A stretch of DNA of 64,000 bases, from the NCBI GenBank assembly GCA_019117495.1, contig DWZP01000006.1:1-64000 (forward strand), given 5' to 3'. Positions within the stretch are counted from its first letter, which is position 1, and each line of letters begins with the position of its first letter. This document shows positions 47,467 to 55,846 of this stretch, piece by piece. The notes beneath the pieces were generated by a model that searched no databases, was not told where the DNA came from, and saw only the letters and a program-made list of their open reading frames with translations. A program made the translations under genes and the position numbers. The stretch comes from Fusicatenibacter_A intestinipullorum (GTDB lineage: Bacteria > Bacillota > Negativicutes > Acidaminococcales > Acidaminococcaceae).

Positions 47467-48603
47467 ATGACTAATCTGAATGAAAAAATTTCCCGCAGAA
47501 AATTTTTACAGCTTACAGCCGGTGCTGCCATCGGCGCCGCTATGCTTAACGTGCCGGGCATGACCTTTGCCGCAGGCGCAAAAGTAAAAGCCGCAAATTA
47601 CAATAAGCTGCCTGACGCAGTGCCTCTTGCCAAAGATGCGGAGCTGGTGCAGCTTTCGTACAAAAAAATTCAGGATGCAGTTAGCAGCATTAAAGACAGC
47701 ACTTTAAGAAGCATGACGGCAGAAATTATCAATAACCCCAATCCGGCATTTATGGAAAATTATCAGCTGCCGGGCAGCAAACGCGCGCTGTACAATAAGC
47801 TGGCAGCTGCCGGTTTGCTTGATACTTCCAAAATTTCCGCCGAACAGCTGCTGCCTCCGTACAGCGGCAAACTGCCCCAGCCGTTCTATTCCGCACCTGG
47901 CAGCGGCTACGCAAGCCACCATGCTTATCCGGGCGGGCTGGCAACGCATACGGCCGCTAACCTGTGCATTTCCGAAGGCATTTACAATACTTATAAGGAC
48001 ATTTTTAACAGCGACATCAGCCGCGATATTATCATTTCCGCACAGGCGCTGCACGATTTGGCAAAACCGCTGGTATTCCAGTGGCAGAAAGACCAGGCTT
48101 CGCTGCCTGAATACACCATTGCCGCTACCGGCGCACACCATATTTTAAGTATTGCCGAAGTTATTTACCGCGGGTTCCCGGTGGAAGAAATTGTTGCTCA
48201 GGCCTGCGCACATACCATTCCGACAGGCAAAGACGAACAGGTTGTTGCCGGTTACTTAAAGGCAGCTGCTATTATCGCCGGCAAGGATGCCGTAAAACTC
48301 GGCCTTGTAAACAGCGATAACACTATTCCTACTCCGCATAAGCAGGAAGGTTACATTGTAAGCCTCGGCGACCACGACTTTGTACTCAGCAGCCCGGCCT
48401 GCCAGAAATCCGTTGCCATTCTTAAACAGATTGCAGCCAAAGATTACGGCATGACGAAAGCAGAGCTGGAAGGCGAACATTTCAACCGCTTCCGCAACTA
48501 CATCGGTGCGCAGTATTCAATGATGTATATCGACAGCCTTGCATCTACCAAAAACGGCATGGAAAGAATCCGCCAGGCGGTGAAGAACGTAATTGTTAAA
48601 TAA
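47467..48603 (+). CDS. Tat-exported HD-domain protein
   Basis: 378 residues. A twin-arginine signal is visible: ISRRKFLQLTAGAAIGAAML (Arg10-Arg11) with a hydrophobic core and AFAAG-like end. The mature part carries an HD-superfamily metal site: HHAYPGGLATHT (His151/152), ALHDLAKP (His196-Asp197), GAHHI (His224/225) and a later AHTIPTG. The HHxxPGGLxxHT arrangement resembles the HD domain of YhaM-type phosphodiesterases, which are cytoplasmic; export of a folded, metal-loaded HD enzyme by Tat is unusual. Substrate unknown. Downstream is the Fst-type toxin locus. Confidence 0.8.
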   Translation: MTNLNEKISRRKFLQLTAGAAIGAAMLNVPGMTFAAGAKVKAANYNKLPDAVPLAKDAELVQLSYKKIQDAVSSIKDSTLRSMTAEIINNPNPAFMENYQLPGSKRALYNKLAAAGLLDTSKISAEQLLPPYSGKLPQPFYSAPGSGYASHHAYPGGLATHTAANLCISEGIYNTYKDIFNSDISRDIIISAQALHDLAKPLVFQWQKDQASLPEYTIAATGAHHILSIAEVIYRGFPVEEIVAQACAHTIPTGKDEQVVAGYLKAAAIIAGKDAVKLGLVNSDNTIPTPHKQEGYIVSLGDHDFVLSSPACQKSVAILKQIAAKDYGMTKAELEGEHFNRFRNYIGAQYSMMYIDSLASTKNGMERIRQAVKNVIVK

Positions 48604-48614
48604 GCCTGCGGTGC

Positions 48615-48643
48615 TTGACAAAAGAAGATATTGGCTATATTAT
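48615..48643 (+). promoter_or_regulatory. Promoter of antitoxin RNAII (Fst-type locus)
   Basis: TTGACA (48615-48620), 17-nt spacer, TATTAT (48638-48643). Confidence 0.75.
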
Positions 48644-48649
48644 TATTAC

Positions 48650-48711
48650 AGATGTGAGTGTATCTCCCACGAGATAATGAAAAAGGGACGTGTTGCAGCA
48701 CGTCCTTTTTT
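48650..48711 (+). ncRNA. Antitoxin RNAII of the Fst-type locus
   Basis: A ~62-nt RNA from the strong promoter to a terminator, close to the ~65 nt of RNAII from the enterococcal par locus. Residues 48653-48677 (TGTGAGTGTATCTCCCACG + AGATAA) repeat the toxin-gene sequence at 48853-48879. RNAII can therefore pair with the toxin mRNA over its GTG start and ribosome site. Its terminator loop GTTGCAGC (48692-48699) is also complementary to the loop of the toxin-mRNA terminator. Confidence 0.75.
48653..48677 (+). repeat. Direct repeat copy 1 (DRa/DRb equivalent) in RNAII
   Basis: TGTGAGTGT--ATCTCCCACGAGATAA aligns with TGTGAGTTTAAATCTCCCACTCGATAA in the toxin gene. Such repeats create trans-pairing regions between convergent transcripts in Fst/par systems. 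Confidence 0.75.
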
Positions 48712-48714
48712 CAT
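48677..48714. terminator. Terminator hairpin 1 of the Fst locus (RNAII end)
   Basis: A 16-bp stem (48677-48692/48699-48714, one G-T pair) with loop TTGCAG and T-runs on both strands, so it can terminate either transcript. Confidence 0.85.
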
Positions 48715-48726
48715 GCAAAAAAATAA

Positions 48727-48752
48727 AGCCGTACAGTTGCAGCTGTACGGCT
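48727..48752 (-). terminator. Terminator hairpin 2 of the Fst locus (toxin mRNA end)
   Basis: A perfect 10-bp AGCCGTACAG/CTGTACGGCT stem with the same loop TTGCAG as hairpin 1. On the minus strand it is followed by TTTATTTTTTT. Confidence 0.85.
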
Positions 48753-48767
48753 GAATGTTACTTTTTA

Positions 48768-48872
48768 TTATTTATCTTTTTTGTTAAGCCACCAGGAAAA
48801 CCAAATGGCTGCAAGTTTGATAAATAACGGAGCAAGTAACAACTCCCAGATTTGTGAGTTTAAATCTCCCAC
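48768..48872 (-). CDS. fst: Fst/Ldr-family type I toxin (34 aa)
   Basis: A 34-residue membrane peptide starting at GTG: MGDLNSQIWELLLAPLFIKL, then AAIWFSWWLNKKDK. The LLLAPLF membrane segment with central Pro and the charged WLNKKDK tail are the Fst/Ldr family signature. AAGGAGG lies 8 nt before the start. RNAII repeats cover this start. Fst peptides damage the membrane and nucleoid when made without RNAII. The symbol is used as a family name. Confidence 0.88.
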   Translation of the reverse strand: MGDLNSQIWELLLAPLFIKLAAIWFSWWLNKKDK

Positions 48873-48879
48873 TCGATAA
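48853..48879 (-). repeat. Direct repeat copy 2 at the fst translation start
   Basis: A 27-bp near-copy of the RNAII repeat (48653-48677) spanning the toxin GTG and the bases between it and the ribosome site. Pairing with RNAII would occlude translation. Confidence 0.75.
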
Positions 48880-48910
48880 CACCTCCTTTCAAAATTGGGA
48901 GGCGTTCAAT

Positions 48911-48939
48911 ATTATAGCATACGAAGATCTTATTGAAAA
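48911..48939 (-). promoter_or_regulatory. Promoter of the fst toxin mRNA
   Basis: Minus-strand TTTTCA (48934-48939), 17-nt spacer, TATAAT (48911-48916). Confidence 0.65.
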
Positions 48940-48942
48940 GAT

Positions 48943-48987
48943 AAAAACGCCATCAGGAATAATTGGTAATTACTCCCGGTGGCGTTT
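48943..48987 (-). terminator. Terminator of the hem operon
   Basis: Minus-strand AAACGCCA/TGGCGTTT outer stem (48980-48987/48945-48952) with an inner GGGAGTAATT/AATTATTCCT stem, then a T-run. Confidence 0.8.
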
Positions 48988-49004
48988 AAAAATTTTTAAA
49001 TATT

Positions 49005-50303
49005 TTATTTTCTGCTTGCCGCTACATCGCTGAAGCCTTTTTCGGCGGCAGCAATGGTTTTTTCGATATCCTCCGGCGTATGGGCCAGCGAGATAAAGTT
49101 GGTTTCAAACTGGGAAGGCGGCAGGTAAATGCCCTGTTCCAGCATGCTGTGGAAGTAGATGCGGAAGGCATCCAAATCACTGGTAGCGGCAGATGCGTAA
49201 TCCGTAACGGGTTTGTCGTTAAAGAATACGGTGAACATGGAACCGAGGCGGTGGCACTGTACGGGCACGCCTGCTTTTTCTGCAGCGCGCTGCAGGCCGC
49301 CAACCAAAATGGCTGTGTGGCTTTCAAGCGCTGCGCATACATTGTGTTCTTCCATATAAGTTAGGTTGGCAATACCGGCAGCCATAGCCAGCGGGTTGCC
49401 GCTTAAGGTGCCTGCCTGGTACATGGGGCCGACAGGGGCAACCATTTCCATAATGGCGCGTTTGCCGCCGTAGGCAGCTACCGGCAATCCGCCGCCGATA
49501 ACTTTACCTAAGCAGGTAATATCCGGGTCGATGCCGTATAAGCCCTGTGAACCGCCCTGCGAGGAGCGGAAGCCGGACATAACTTCGTCGCAGATAAGTA
49601 GTGCGCCGTATTTTTTGGTAATTTCGCGTACTTTGGCAAGGTAGCCGTCATGCGGAAGCACAAGGCCCATATTGCCGGGGGTGGGTTCCATAATAACGGC
49701 GGCAATGGTTTCGCCCTGCGTGCGGAACACTTCTTCCAGTGCGGCTTCGTCGTTAAACGGAATGGTAATGGTGTTGGCGGCAACGTTTTTCGGTATGCCC
49801 GGGCTGTCGGGAACGCCAAGCGTTGCGGCGCCGCTGCCTGCCTTAACGAGCAGGCTGTCGTGATGGCCGTGGTAGCAGCCGATGAATTTAACAATGTTGT
49901 CGCGTCCGGTATAGGCGCGTGCCAGGCGCAGTGCGCTCATGGTGGCTTCGGTGCCGCTGTTTACCATGCGTACCATGTCCATGGAAGGCACAAGGCGGCA
50001 TACGAGTTTGGCAAGTTCTGTTTCGGCAAGTGTCGGTGCGCCGTAGGAAGAACCTTTTTCGGCAGCTTTTTTAATGGCTTCGGTAACAACCGGGTGCGCG
50101 TGGCCCAACAGCAGCGGGCCGTAGCTTAAAACGTAGTCGATGTATTCGTTGCCGTCGATATCGGTAAGTTTGCTGCCTGCGCCGCCGGCAATAATAGGCG
50201 GTACGCCGCCTACGCTGCGGAAGGAACGCACGGGGCTGTTAACGCCGCCGGGAATATATTGTTTGGCTTCTTCAAAAGCGGCTTCGGATTTTGCGTGCTG
50301 CAT
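49005..50303 (-). CDS. hemL: Glutamate-1-semialdehyde 2,1-aminomutase
   Basis: 432 residues. A PLP enzyme that makes 5-aminolevulinate from glutamate-1-semialdehyde (C5 route). The PLP Lys is in CLGKVIGGGLPVAAYGG; FIGCYHGHHD and MVNSGTEATMSALRLARA are conserved. Standard length. AGGAGG precedes the ATG. Last gene of the hemA-hemC-cobA/hemD-hemB-hemL operon, 9 nt after hemB. Confidence 0.96.
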   Translation of the reverse strand: MQHAKSEAAFEEAKQYIPGGVNSPVRSFRSVGGVPPIIAGGAGSKLTDIDGNEYIDYVLSYGPLLLGHAHPVVTEAIKKAAEKGSSYGAPTLAETELAKLVCRLVPSMDMVRMVNSGTEATMSALRLARAYTGRDNIVKFIGCYHGHHDSLLVKAGSGAATLGVPDSPGIPKNVAANTITIPFNDEAALEEVFRTQGETIAAVIMEPTPGNMGLVLPHDGYLAKVREITKKYGALLICDEVMSGFRSSQGGSQGLYGIDPDITCLGKVIGGGLPVAAYGGKRAIMEMVAPVGPMYQAGTLSGNPLAMAAGIANLTYMEEHNVCAALESHTAILVGGLQRAAEKAGVPVQCHRLGSMFTVFFNDKPVTDYASAATSDLDAFRIYFHSMLEQGIYLPPSQFETNFISLAHTPEDIEKTIAAAEKGFSDVAASRK

Positions 50304-50312
50304 GTCGTCCTC

Positions 50313-51302
50313 CTATTCTCCGCGCAGCCAGCGTGCTGCGTCAAGGGCGTGGTAGGTAATAATCATTTTGGCACCGGCGCGTTTAAAACCGGTAAGGGTT
50401 TCCATAACAATGCGTTTTTCGTCAATCCAGCCTCTTTCGGCAGCTGCTTTAACCATGGCGTATTCGCCGCTTACGTTGTAAACGCACAGCGGGCGGTTAA
50501 AGGTGTCCTTTACGCGGCGGATGATATCCATAAAGGCCAGCGCCGGTTTAACCATAACAATGTCGGCGCCTTCTTCAATATCAAGTTCAACTTCGCGCAG
50601 TGCTTCGTCGCTGTTGGCAGGGTCCATCTGGTAGCCTTTGCGGTCGCCGTGTTCCGGTGCGGAATCGGCTGCGGCGCGGAACGGGCCGTAATAAGCGGAA
50701 GCAAATTTTGCGGAATATGCCATAATGGGGATATTGGTAAAGCCTTCTTCATCAAGCGCAGTGCGGATGGCTTTAACGTAGCCGTCCATCATATTGGACG
50801 GGGCGATAATATCGGCACCGGCTTTGGCGTGGGACACCGCAACTTTGGCTAAAAGCGGCAGGGTTGCGTCGTTATTAACTGTGCAGCCGTTTTCCAGTAC
50901 GCCGCAGTGGCCGTGTTCGGTGTATTCGCACAGGCATACGTCGGTAACGATTACAAGGTCGGGGTATTTTTCTTTAATCAGGCGGCAGGCCTGCTGTACA
51001 GGTTCTTCCATGTCCCAGGCGCTGCTGCCGGTGGCGTTTTTGTAAGAAGGAATGCCGAACAGGATAACTGCCGGAATTTTCAGTTCGGTAATTTCGTCCA
51101 GCACTTCCGGCAGGCGGTCGAGTGACCAGTGATAGTTGCCGGGCAGGGATTCGATTTCGTGTTTAACGTTTTTGCCGGGAACGACAAAAAGCGGATAGAT
51201 TAAGTCATTGACGGAAAGCTCTGTTTCGCGGATCATGCTGCGCAGGTTTTCGGTTGCGCGTGTGCGGCGCGGGCGGTAAATGGGAAAGCCCATGGTGATC
51301 AC
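50313..51302 (-). CDS. hemB: Porphobilinogen synthase (5-aminolevulinate dehydratase)
   Basis: 329 residues. Condenses two 5-aminolevulinates to porphobilinogen. Active-site lysines lie in MAYSAKFASAYYGPFR and VMVKPALAFMDIIR; YQMDPANSDEAL is conserved. The CLCEYTEHGHCG stretch with its Cys residues suggests a zinc-using type. The start overlaps the upstream cobA/hemD stop by 4 nt. Confidence 0.96.
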   Translation of the reverse strand: MITMGFPIYRPRRTRATENLRSMIRETELSVNDLIYPLFVVPGKNVKHEIESLPGNYHWSLDRLPEVLDEITELKIPAVILFGIPSYKNATGSSAWDMEEPVQQACRLIKEKYPDLVIVTDVCLCEYTEHGHCGVLENGCTVNNDATLPLLAKVAVSHAKAGADIIAPSNMMDGYVKAIRTALDEEGFTNIPIMAYSAKFASAYYGPFRAAADSAPEHGDRKGYQMDPANSDEALREVELDIEEGADIVMVKPALAFMDIIRRVKDTFNRPLCVYNVSGEYAMVKAAAERGWIDEKRIVMETLTGFKRAGAKMIITYHALDAARWLRGE

Positions 51303-52819
51303 TCCTTAATATAATAGCTTTTTATGGCATCCGTTAAACCGTCAATGGTAAAGGTACCGGCGGTTACGGCGGGTGTTAAACCGTTTTTACGGCAGGTTTC
51401 GGCGGTTACGGGGCCGATTGCAGCAAGGGCAACGCCTTCAAGCAGTTCTTTGCTGCCGCCCAGCACTTTTAAAAAGTTGGTAACGGTGCTGGAGCTGGTA
51501 AAGGTAACCATGTCAACTTCTTTATTTTGCAGCGCTTCCATAAGTTCTGCTGCGTTTTCGCATACTGCCGCAGTTTCGTAGGCGGTAATAACGTCTGCTT
51601 CCGCACCGAGCCTGCGCAGGGTTTCGGGCAGTACTTCGCGCGCTTCTTTGGCGCGTGGGATAAGCACTTTGTCGCCTTTTTCAAGCTGGGGCGCAAGGGC
51701 TTCGGCAAGTTCTTCCGCCTTGTAGGTGCAGGGAACGAGGTCGGCTTTAACGCCGCAGCTTTGCAGTGCTTTGGCGGTGCCGCAGCCGATAGCGGCAATT
51801 TTTACGCCTGCCAGAGCGCGTGCATCAAGCCCTGCGTGGGCAAGGCGTGCGAAGAAGGCTTTAACGCCGTTGGCGCTGGTGAGCACCAGCCATTTATAGG
51901 TATGGATGTTTTTAATTGCTTCGTCAAGCGAGGCGTAGGTTTCGGGCGGCACAATTTTAATGGAAGGCGCTTCGATAACCTTTGCTCCTTCAGCTTCCAG
52001 CTGTTTGGTAAGGGCGCTGGCCTGAGAGCGTGCACGTGTTACAACAATGGTTTTGCCAAACAGCGGCTTGTTGTCATACCAGCGCAGCTGCTCACGCAGT
52101 TTTACCACGTTGCCTACAATAAAAATGGCAGGCGGCTTCAGCCCTGCGGCGGCAACATCTGCGGCGGCAGTGCCGACGGTGGTAACAAGGGTTTGCTGTT
52201 CGGGGTGGGTGCCCCAGCGGATAACGGCGGCCGGGGTATCGGCACTGCGTCCGTTTTCAATAAGTTTTTGCGTAATTTTGGGTATGTTTTCCACGCCCAT
52301 TAAAAATACCAGTGTATCAACAGCGGTGGCAAGGCCCTGCCAGTTAATGGTGCTTTCGCCTTTGGTAGGGTCTTCGTGCCCGGTAATAACGGCAAAGCTG
52401 GTGGCAACGCGCCTGTGCGTTACGGGGATGCCGGCATATTCGGCAACGGCAATGGCGCTGGTTACGCCCGGTACAAATTCAAAGGGCAGGCCTGCTTCCA
52501 GAAGCTCAATGGCTTCTTCGCCGCCGCGGCCAAATACAAAAGGGTCGCCGCCCTTAAGGCGGGCAACGGTTTTGCCTTCAGCAGCAAGTTTTACCAACAG
52601 TTTGTTAATATCCGGCTGGCGCATGGTATGGTTGGCGGAGGCTTTGCCTACGTAAACCATTTCCGCATCCGGGCGGGCATAGGCTAAAATGCGCGGGTCG
52701 GCCAGACGGTCGTACACAACGGCGTCTGCCGCTTTTAAACATTCCATTGCCTTAATGGATAAGAGGCCCGGGTCGCCGGGGCCTGCGCCGATGAGATATA
52801 CTTTTCCTTGTTTTGTCAT
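51299..52819 (-). CDS. cobA-hemD: Uroporphyrinogen-III C-methyltransferase / uroporphyrinogen-III synthase fusion
   Basis: 506 residues. The N-terminal ~245 residues are SAM-dependent CobA (VYLIGAGPGDPGLLSIKA, RLKGGDPFVFGRGGEE, VPGVTSAIAVAEYAGIPVTH). The C-terminal ~250 residues are HemD (TIVVTRARSQASALTKQLEA; LTSANGVKAFF; FTSSSTVTNFLK). One chain thus closes hydroxymethylbilane to uroporphyrinogen III and methylates it to precorrin-2. This fusion is common in Firmicutes that make cobalamin or siroheme. It overlaps hemB by 4 nt and starts 12 nt after hemC. Confidence 0.95.
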   Translation of the reverse strand: MTKQGKVYLIGAGPGDPGLLSIKAMECLKAADAVVYDRLADPRILAYARPDAEMVYVGKASANHTMRQPDINKLLVKLAAEGKTVARLKGGDPFVFGRGGEEAIELLEAGLPFEFVPGVTSAIAVAEYAGIPVTHRRVATSFAVITGHEDPTKGESTINWQGLATAVDTLVFLMGVENIPKITQKLIENGRSADTPAAVIRWGTHPEQQTLVTTVGTAAADVAAAGLKPPAIFIVGNVVKLREQLRWYDNKPLFGKTIVVTRARSQASALTKQLEAEGAKVIEAPSIKIVPPETYASLDEAIKNIHTYKWLVLTSANGVKAFFARLAHAGLDARALAGVKIAAIGCGTAKALQSCGVKADLVPCTYKAEELAEALAPQLEKGDKVLIPRAKEAREVLPETLRRLGAEADVITAYETAAVCENAAELMEALQNKEVDMVTFTSSSTVTNFLKVLGGSKELLEGVALAAIGPVTAETCRKNGLTPAVTAGTFTIDGLTDAIKSYYIKE

Positions 52820-52831
52820 ATATTCCTCTCC

Positions 52832-53752
52832 TTACAGGATAGCGGCAAGAATTTCTTTGCCGCCGTTATCAAGCATTTTTTGTCCGAGCGTGCGTCCTAA
52901 AGTTACGGCGTCGGCTGCGTTGCCTTCTGCGGTGTCGCGCAGCACGGTGCTACCGTCTAAGGAAGCAATAACTGCTTCCATGGCAATGCGCCCTTCGTTA
53001 ACTTCGGCGTGCACGCCGATAGGCACCTGGCAGCCGCCTTCGAGCAGGCCCAGAAAGGCGCGTTCGGCGTCGGTTGCCTGTTTGGTGGCTGTATCGTTTA
53101 AAAAGTCCAGCATCTGGCGGACTTTAAAATTATCGGTGCGGCATTCAATGGCAAGCGCACCCTGGCCGACGGCAGGCAGGCAGTAGCTCTGCGGAATGAT
53201 TTCCTTGATTCTGTCTGCGTGTCCGAGGCGTGTAAGACCTGCGGCGGCAAGAATGATGGCATCCATCTGTCCTTCGTCCAGCTTTTTCAGGCGGGTATCT
53301 ACGTTGCCGCGCAAATCAACAATTTTTAAGTCCGGGCGTCTGGCCAGAAGCTGCGCGCGGCGGCGCAGGCTGCTTGTGCCAAGCACGCTTCCTTCGGGCA
53401 GTTCTTCGATGCTGTTATATTTGTTGCTTACAAAAGCGTCGCCGGCGTTTGCGCGCTCGGTAATCGCCGTCAGGCACAGCCCTTCCGGAAGTACGGTGGG
53501 CATATCCTTCAAGCTGTGCACGGCAAGGTCAATGGTGCCGTCCAAAAGTTCCTGTTCTATTTCTTTGGTAAACAGGCCTTTGCCGCCTATTTTCGCCAGC
53601 GGCACATCCAGAATGCGGTCGCCTTTGGTAACTATCTTTTTAAGCGTTACCTCGCAGCCGGGGTATTCTTCGCGCAGGCGTCCGGCAATATAGTTGCTCT
53701 GCCACATGGCTAAAAGGCTCTGCCTAGTCCCAATAATCAAATTTGTTTTCAT
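52832..53752 (-). CDS. hemC: Hydroxymethylbilane synthase
   Basis: 306 residues. Polymerises four porphobilinogens to hydroxymethylbilane on a dipyrromethane cofactor bound to Cys241 (LLEGGCQVPIGVHAE). IIGTRQSLLAMWQS, SLKDMPT and GTSSLRRRAQLL are conserved. Its start overlaps the 3' end of hemA by 29 nt. Confidence 0.96.
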   Translation of the reverse strand: MKTNLIIGTRQSLLAMWQSNYIAGRLREEYPGCEVTLKKIVTKGDRILDVPLAKIGGKGLFTKEIEQELLDGTIDLAVHSLKDMPTVLPEGLCLTAITERANAGDAFVSNKYNSIEELPEGSVLGTSSLRRRAQLLARRPDLKIVDLRGNVDTRLKKLDEGQMDAIILAAAGLTRLGHADRIKEIIPQSYCLPAVGQGALAIECRTDNFKVRQMLDFLNDTATKQATDAERAFLGLLEGGCQVPIGVHAEVNEGRIAMEAVIASLDGSTVLRDTAEGNAADAVTLGRTLGQKMLDNGGKEILAAIL

Positions 53753-55031
53753 CGCCGATGTAGTCCTCTCCTTTATCGTTCAGCAAAAACAGCTCGCAAA
53801 TCACTTTGCGCAGGCGTTCTTCGTCCGGCGTTCCGGCAGCGGCGTTCATGGCCGTCATCGGCTCGCGCAGAAATTTATGTTCCAGGCGCTGCGTCATAAT
53901 GTCGATAATGCGGCGTTCATGCTCCGTAAGTTCCGGCATTTTGGCAAAGGCGCGTTTCAGCACCTTTTCACGCAGAAAGTTCATTTTTTCGTGCAGCTGC
54001 ACCATAACCGGGCGCATGGTTAAATAACGCAGGCGCTCTTTAAGCTCGGAAATTTCTTCTTCAATAATTGCTTCCGCCATTTTGGCTTCGTGCGTGCGGA
54101 AATGCTTGTTAGTATCAACAACGCCTTCCAGGTCGTCAATATTATAAAGCGTAATGCCGGGCAGCTGCGCAACTTTGGGGTCAACGTCGCGCGGTACGGC
54201 AATATCAATTAAAATCAGCGGCCTGCCTCCGCGTTTGGCGGTTACTTCGCGCATGTCCTTTTCGCGGATAACGTAATGCGGCGCGCCGGTGCTGGTAATG
54301 ATGATGTCCGAAGTTTCGGCCTGCTCAAGATATTTATTGTAGGCAATGGCCGTGCCGTTAAACTTGTCGGCAAGCTCTTTGGCGTGGTCGAAATTGCGGT
54401 TGCTTACAAAAATCGTTTTGGCGCCTTTGTCAATTAAATGGCGCGCGGTAAGTTCGCTCATGCGCCCTGCGCCAAGCACTAAAATATTGGCGTCTTCAAT
54501 GCTGCCCAAAATATCCATGGCAAGGTCAACGGCGGCGCTTGATACTGATACCGAGCTGTAAGCGATTTTGGTTTCGGTACGCACGCGCTTGCCTGTTGCA
54601 ATGGCGCGGTTGAAAATGGTATTAAAAATCGTGCCCGTCATGGAGTTTTCGCGGGCAATCTGGTAAGCGTTTTTAATCTGGCTTAAAATCTGCCCTTCGC
54701 CGATAACCAGCGAATCGAGGCTGGAAGCCACTTTAAACAGATGGCGCACGCAGTTGACGCCGCTCAAGTTGTAAAAGTATTCTGTTTTGTAGCCGTCGCC
54801 CGCCAGATGCTTAACCAGCGTCTGGATGAACTTCATGCCGCTTACGGGTTCTTCCAGCACCATGTAAAACTCGGTGCGGTTGCAGGTGGAAAGCAGCACT
54901 GCTTCGTCGAGGTTGTCATAATTGCGCAGGCGGCGCAGAATACGGGCTATGCGGTCGGCGCTGAAGTTAAAGCCCTCGCGGACTTCAACCGGCGCGGTTT
55001 TATGGTTCAGCCCTAAAACTATTAATTGCAT
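53724..55031 (-). CDS. hemA: Glutamyl-tRNA reductase
   Basis: 435 residues. NADPH-dependent reduction of glutamyl-tRNA to glutamate-1-semialdehyde, first step of the C5 route. The catalytic Cys50 is in LSTCNRTEFY; GLNHKTAPVEVRE, GEGQILSQIKNAY and the NADPH motif LVLGAGRMSELTARHL are clear. It overlaps the precorrin-2 dehydrogenase gene by 32 nt upstream and hemC by 29 nt downstream, so the operon is tightly coupled. Confidence 0.96.
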   Translation of the reverse strand: MQLIVLGLNHKTAPVEVREGFNFSADRIARILRRLRNYDNLDEAVLLSTCNRTEFYMVLEEPVSGMKFIQTLVKHLAGDGYKTEYFYNLSGVNCVRHLFKVASSLDSLVIGEGQILSQIKNAYQIARENSMTGTIFNTIFNRAIATGKRVRTETKIAYSSVSVSSAAVDLAMDILGSIEDANILVLGAGRMSELTARHLIDKGAKTIFVSNRNFDHAKELADKFNGTAIAYNKYLEQAETSDIIITSTGAPHYVIREKDMREVTAKRGGRPLILIDIAVPRDVDPKVAQLPGITLYNIDDLEGVVDTNKHFRTHEAKMAEAIIEEEISELKERLRYLTMRPVMVQLHEKMNFLREKVLKRAFAKMPELTEHERRIIDIMTQRLEHKFLREPMTAMNAAAGTPDEERLRKVICELFLLNDKGEDYIGDENKFDYWD

Positions 55032-55641
55032 TTGTAATGCGCTCCTTTAATATATTCAGATGGCCTTCGTGCAAAAGGCCAATACTTTCTTCATCAAGCA
55101 TTTCCCGCCAGAAGGCAGTGCGCTGTGCGGGCGTCAGCGGCAGCTGCTGCATTTTTTGGCGTGCCTCTGCCAGAAAATCCGCAAAAGCGGCAAAATTACC
55201 GCCGTAGGTTTTAGCCATATCCTGTGCCAAAAGGCGTGAGAACGCAGGCAGCCCTCCGCCGAAAGCGGTAAAGGTTAACCTGCCGCTGCTGCGCTGGGCG
55301 GGTACGCTGAAATTGCCAAGTTCCGGCTCTGTTATAACGTTAACAAGGCACGGCGCATCCTGTGCAATAATGCGGTTCAGTGCTGCGTCGTCCGTTGCGG
55401 CAACCGCTAAAAAGCAGTCGGCATCACCTTTTTGGTAGCCGCGCAGGTTTAGGGCAACGCGGCCTTCGCCGGCCAGTTTTATTAAAGCTGCATCCGCCGC
55501 AGGCGCGGTAACCGTAACCTGTGCGCCGGAAGCAAGAAGCCTGCGTACTTTGCGCAGGGCAACCTTGCCGCCGCCGATAACGGCGCAGCGTTTGCCGTTA
55601 AGGTTGAGCACTGCCGGATAGCTGAACAGATTTTCTTCCAT
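55000..55641 (-). CDS. Precorrin-2 dehydrogenase / sirohydrochlorin synthase (CysG-N/Met8-like)
   Basis: 213 residues. An N-terminal Rossmann fold with NAD motif CAVIGGGKVALRKVRRLL, then AATDDAALNRII and LGNFSVPAQRSSGRLTF typical of CysG N-terminal/Met8/YlnF proteins. It oxidises precorrin-2 to sirohydrochlorin; a ferrochelatase activity is possible. First gene of the hem operon and overlapping hemA by 32 nt. With CobA it points the cluster toward siroheme/cobalamin rather than protohaem. Confidence 0.9.
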   Translation of the reverse strand: MEENLFSYPAVLNLNGKRCAVIGGGKVALRKVRRLLASGAQVTVTAPAADAALIKLAGEGRVALNLRGYQKGDADCFLAVAATDDAALNRIIAQDAPCLVNVITEPELGNFSVPAQRSSGRLTFTAFGGGLPAFSRLLAQDMAKTYGGNFAAFADFLAEARQKMQQLPLTPAQRTAFWREMLDEESIGLLHEGHLNILKERITNAINSFRAEP

Positions 55642-55846
55642 ATTATAAGCCTGCCTTGCTGTGACTTTTGTTTAAAAAATTACATAAAGATACAACTACA
55701 ATAATACCATAAAATAGGAAGTATTTCCAGTTAAAAATAGGTTGCAGCGCTATGAAAATGTGTAAAAAAGTATCAATTAAGATAAGAGGATTTAAAGGCG
55801 CCGCCGCAGAATAATAACAAGGCAGGCAGCGGAGGAGGGATTTATT

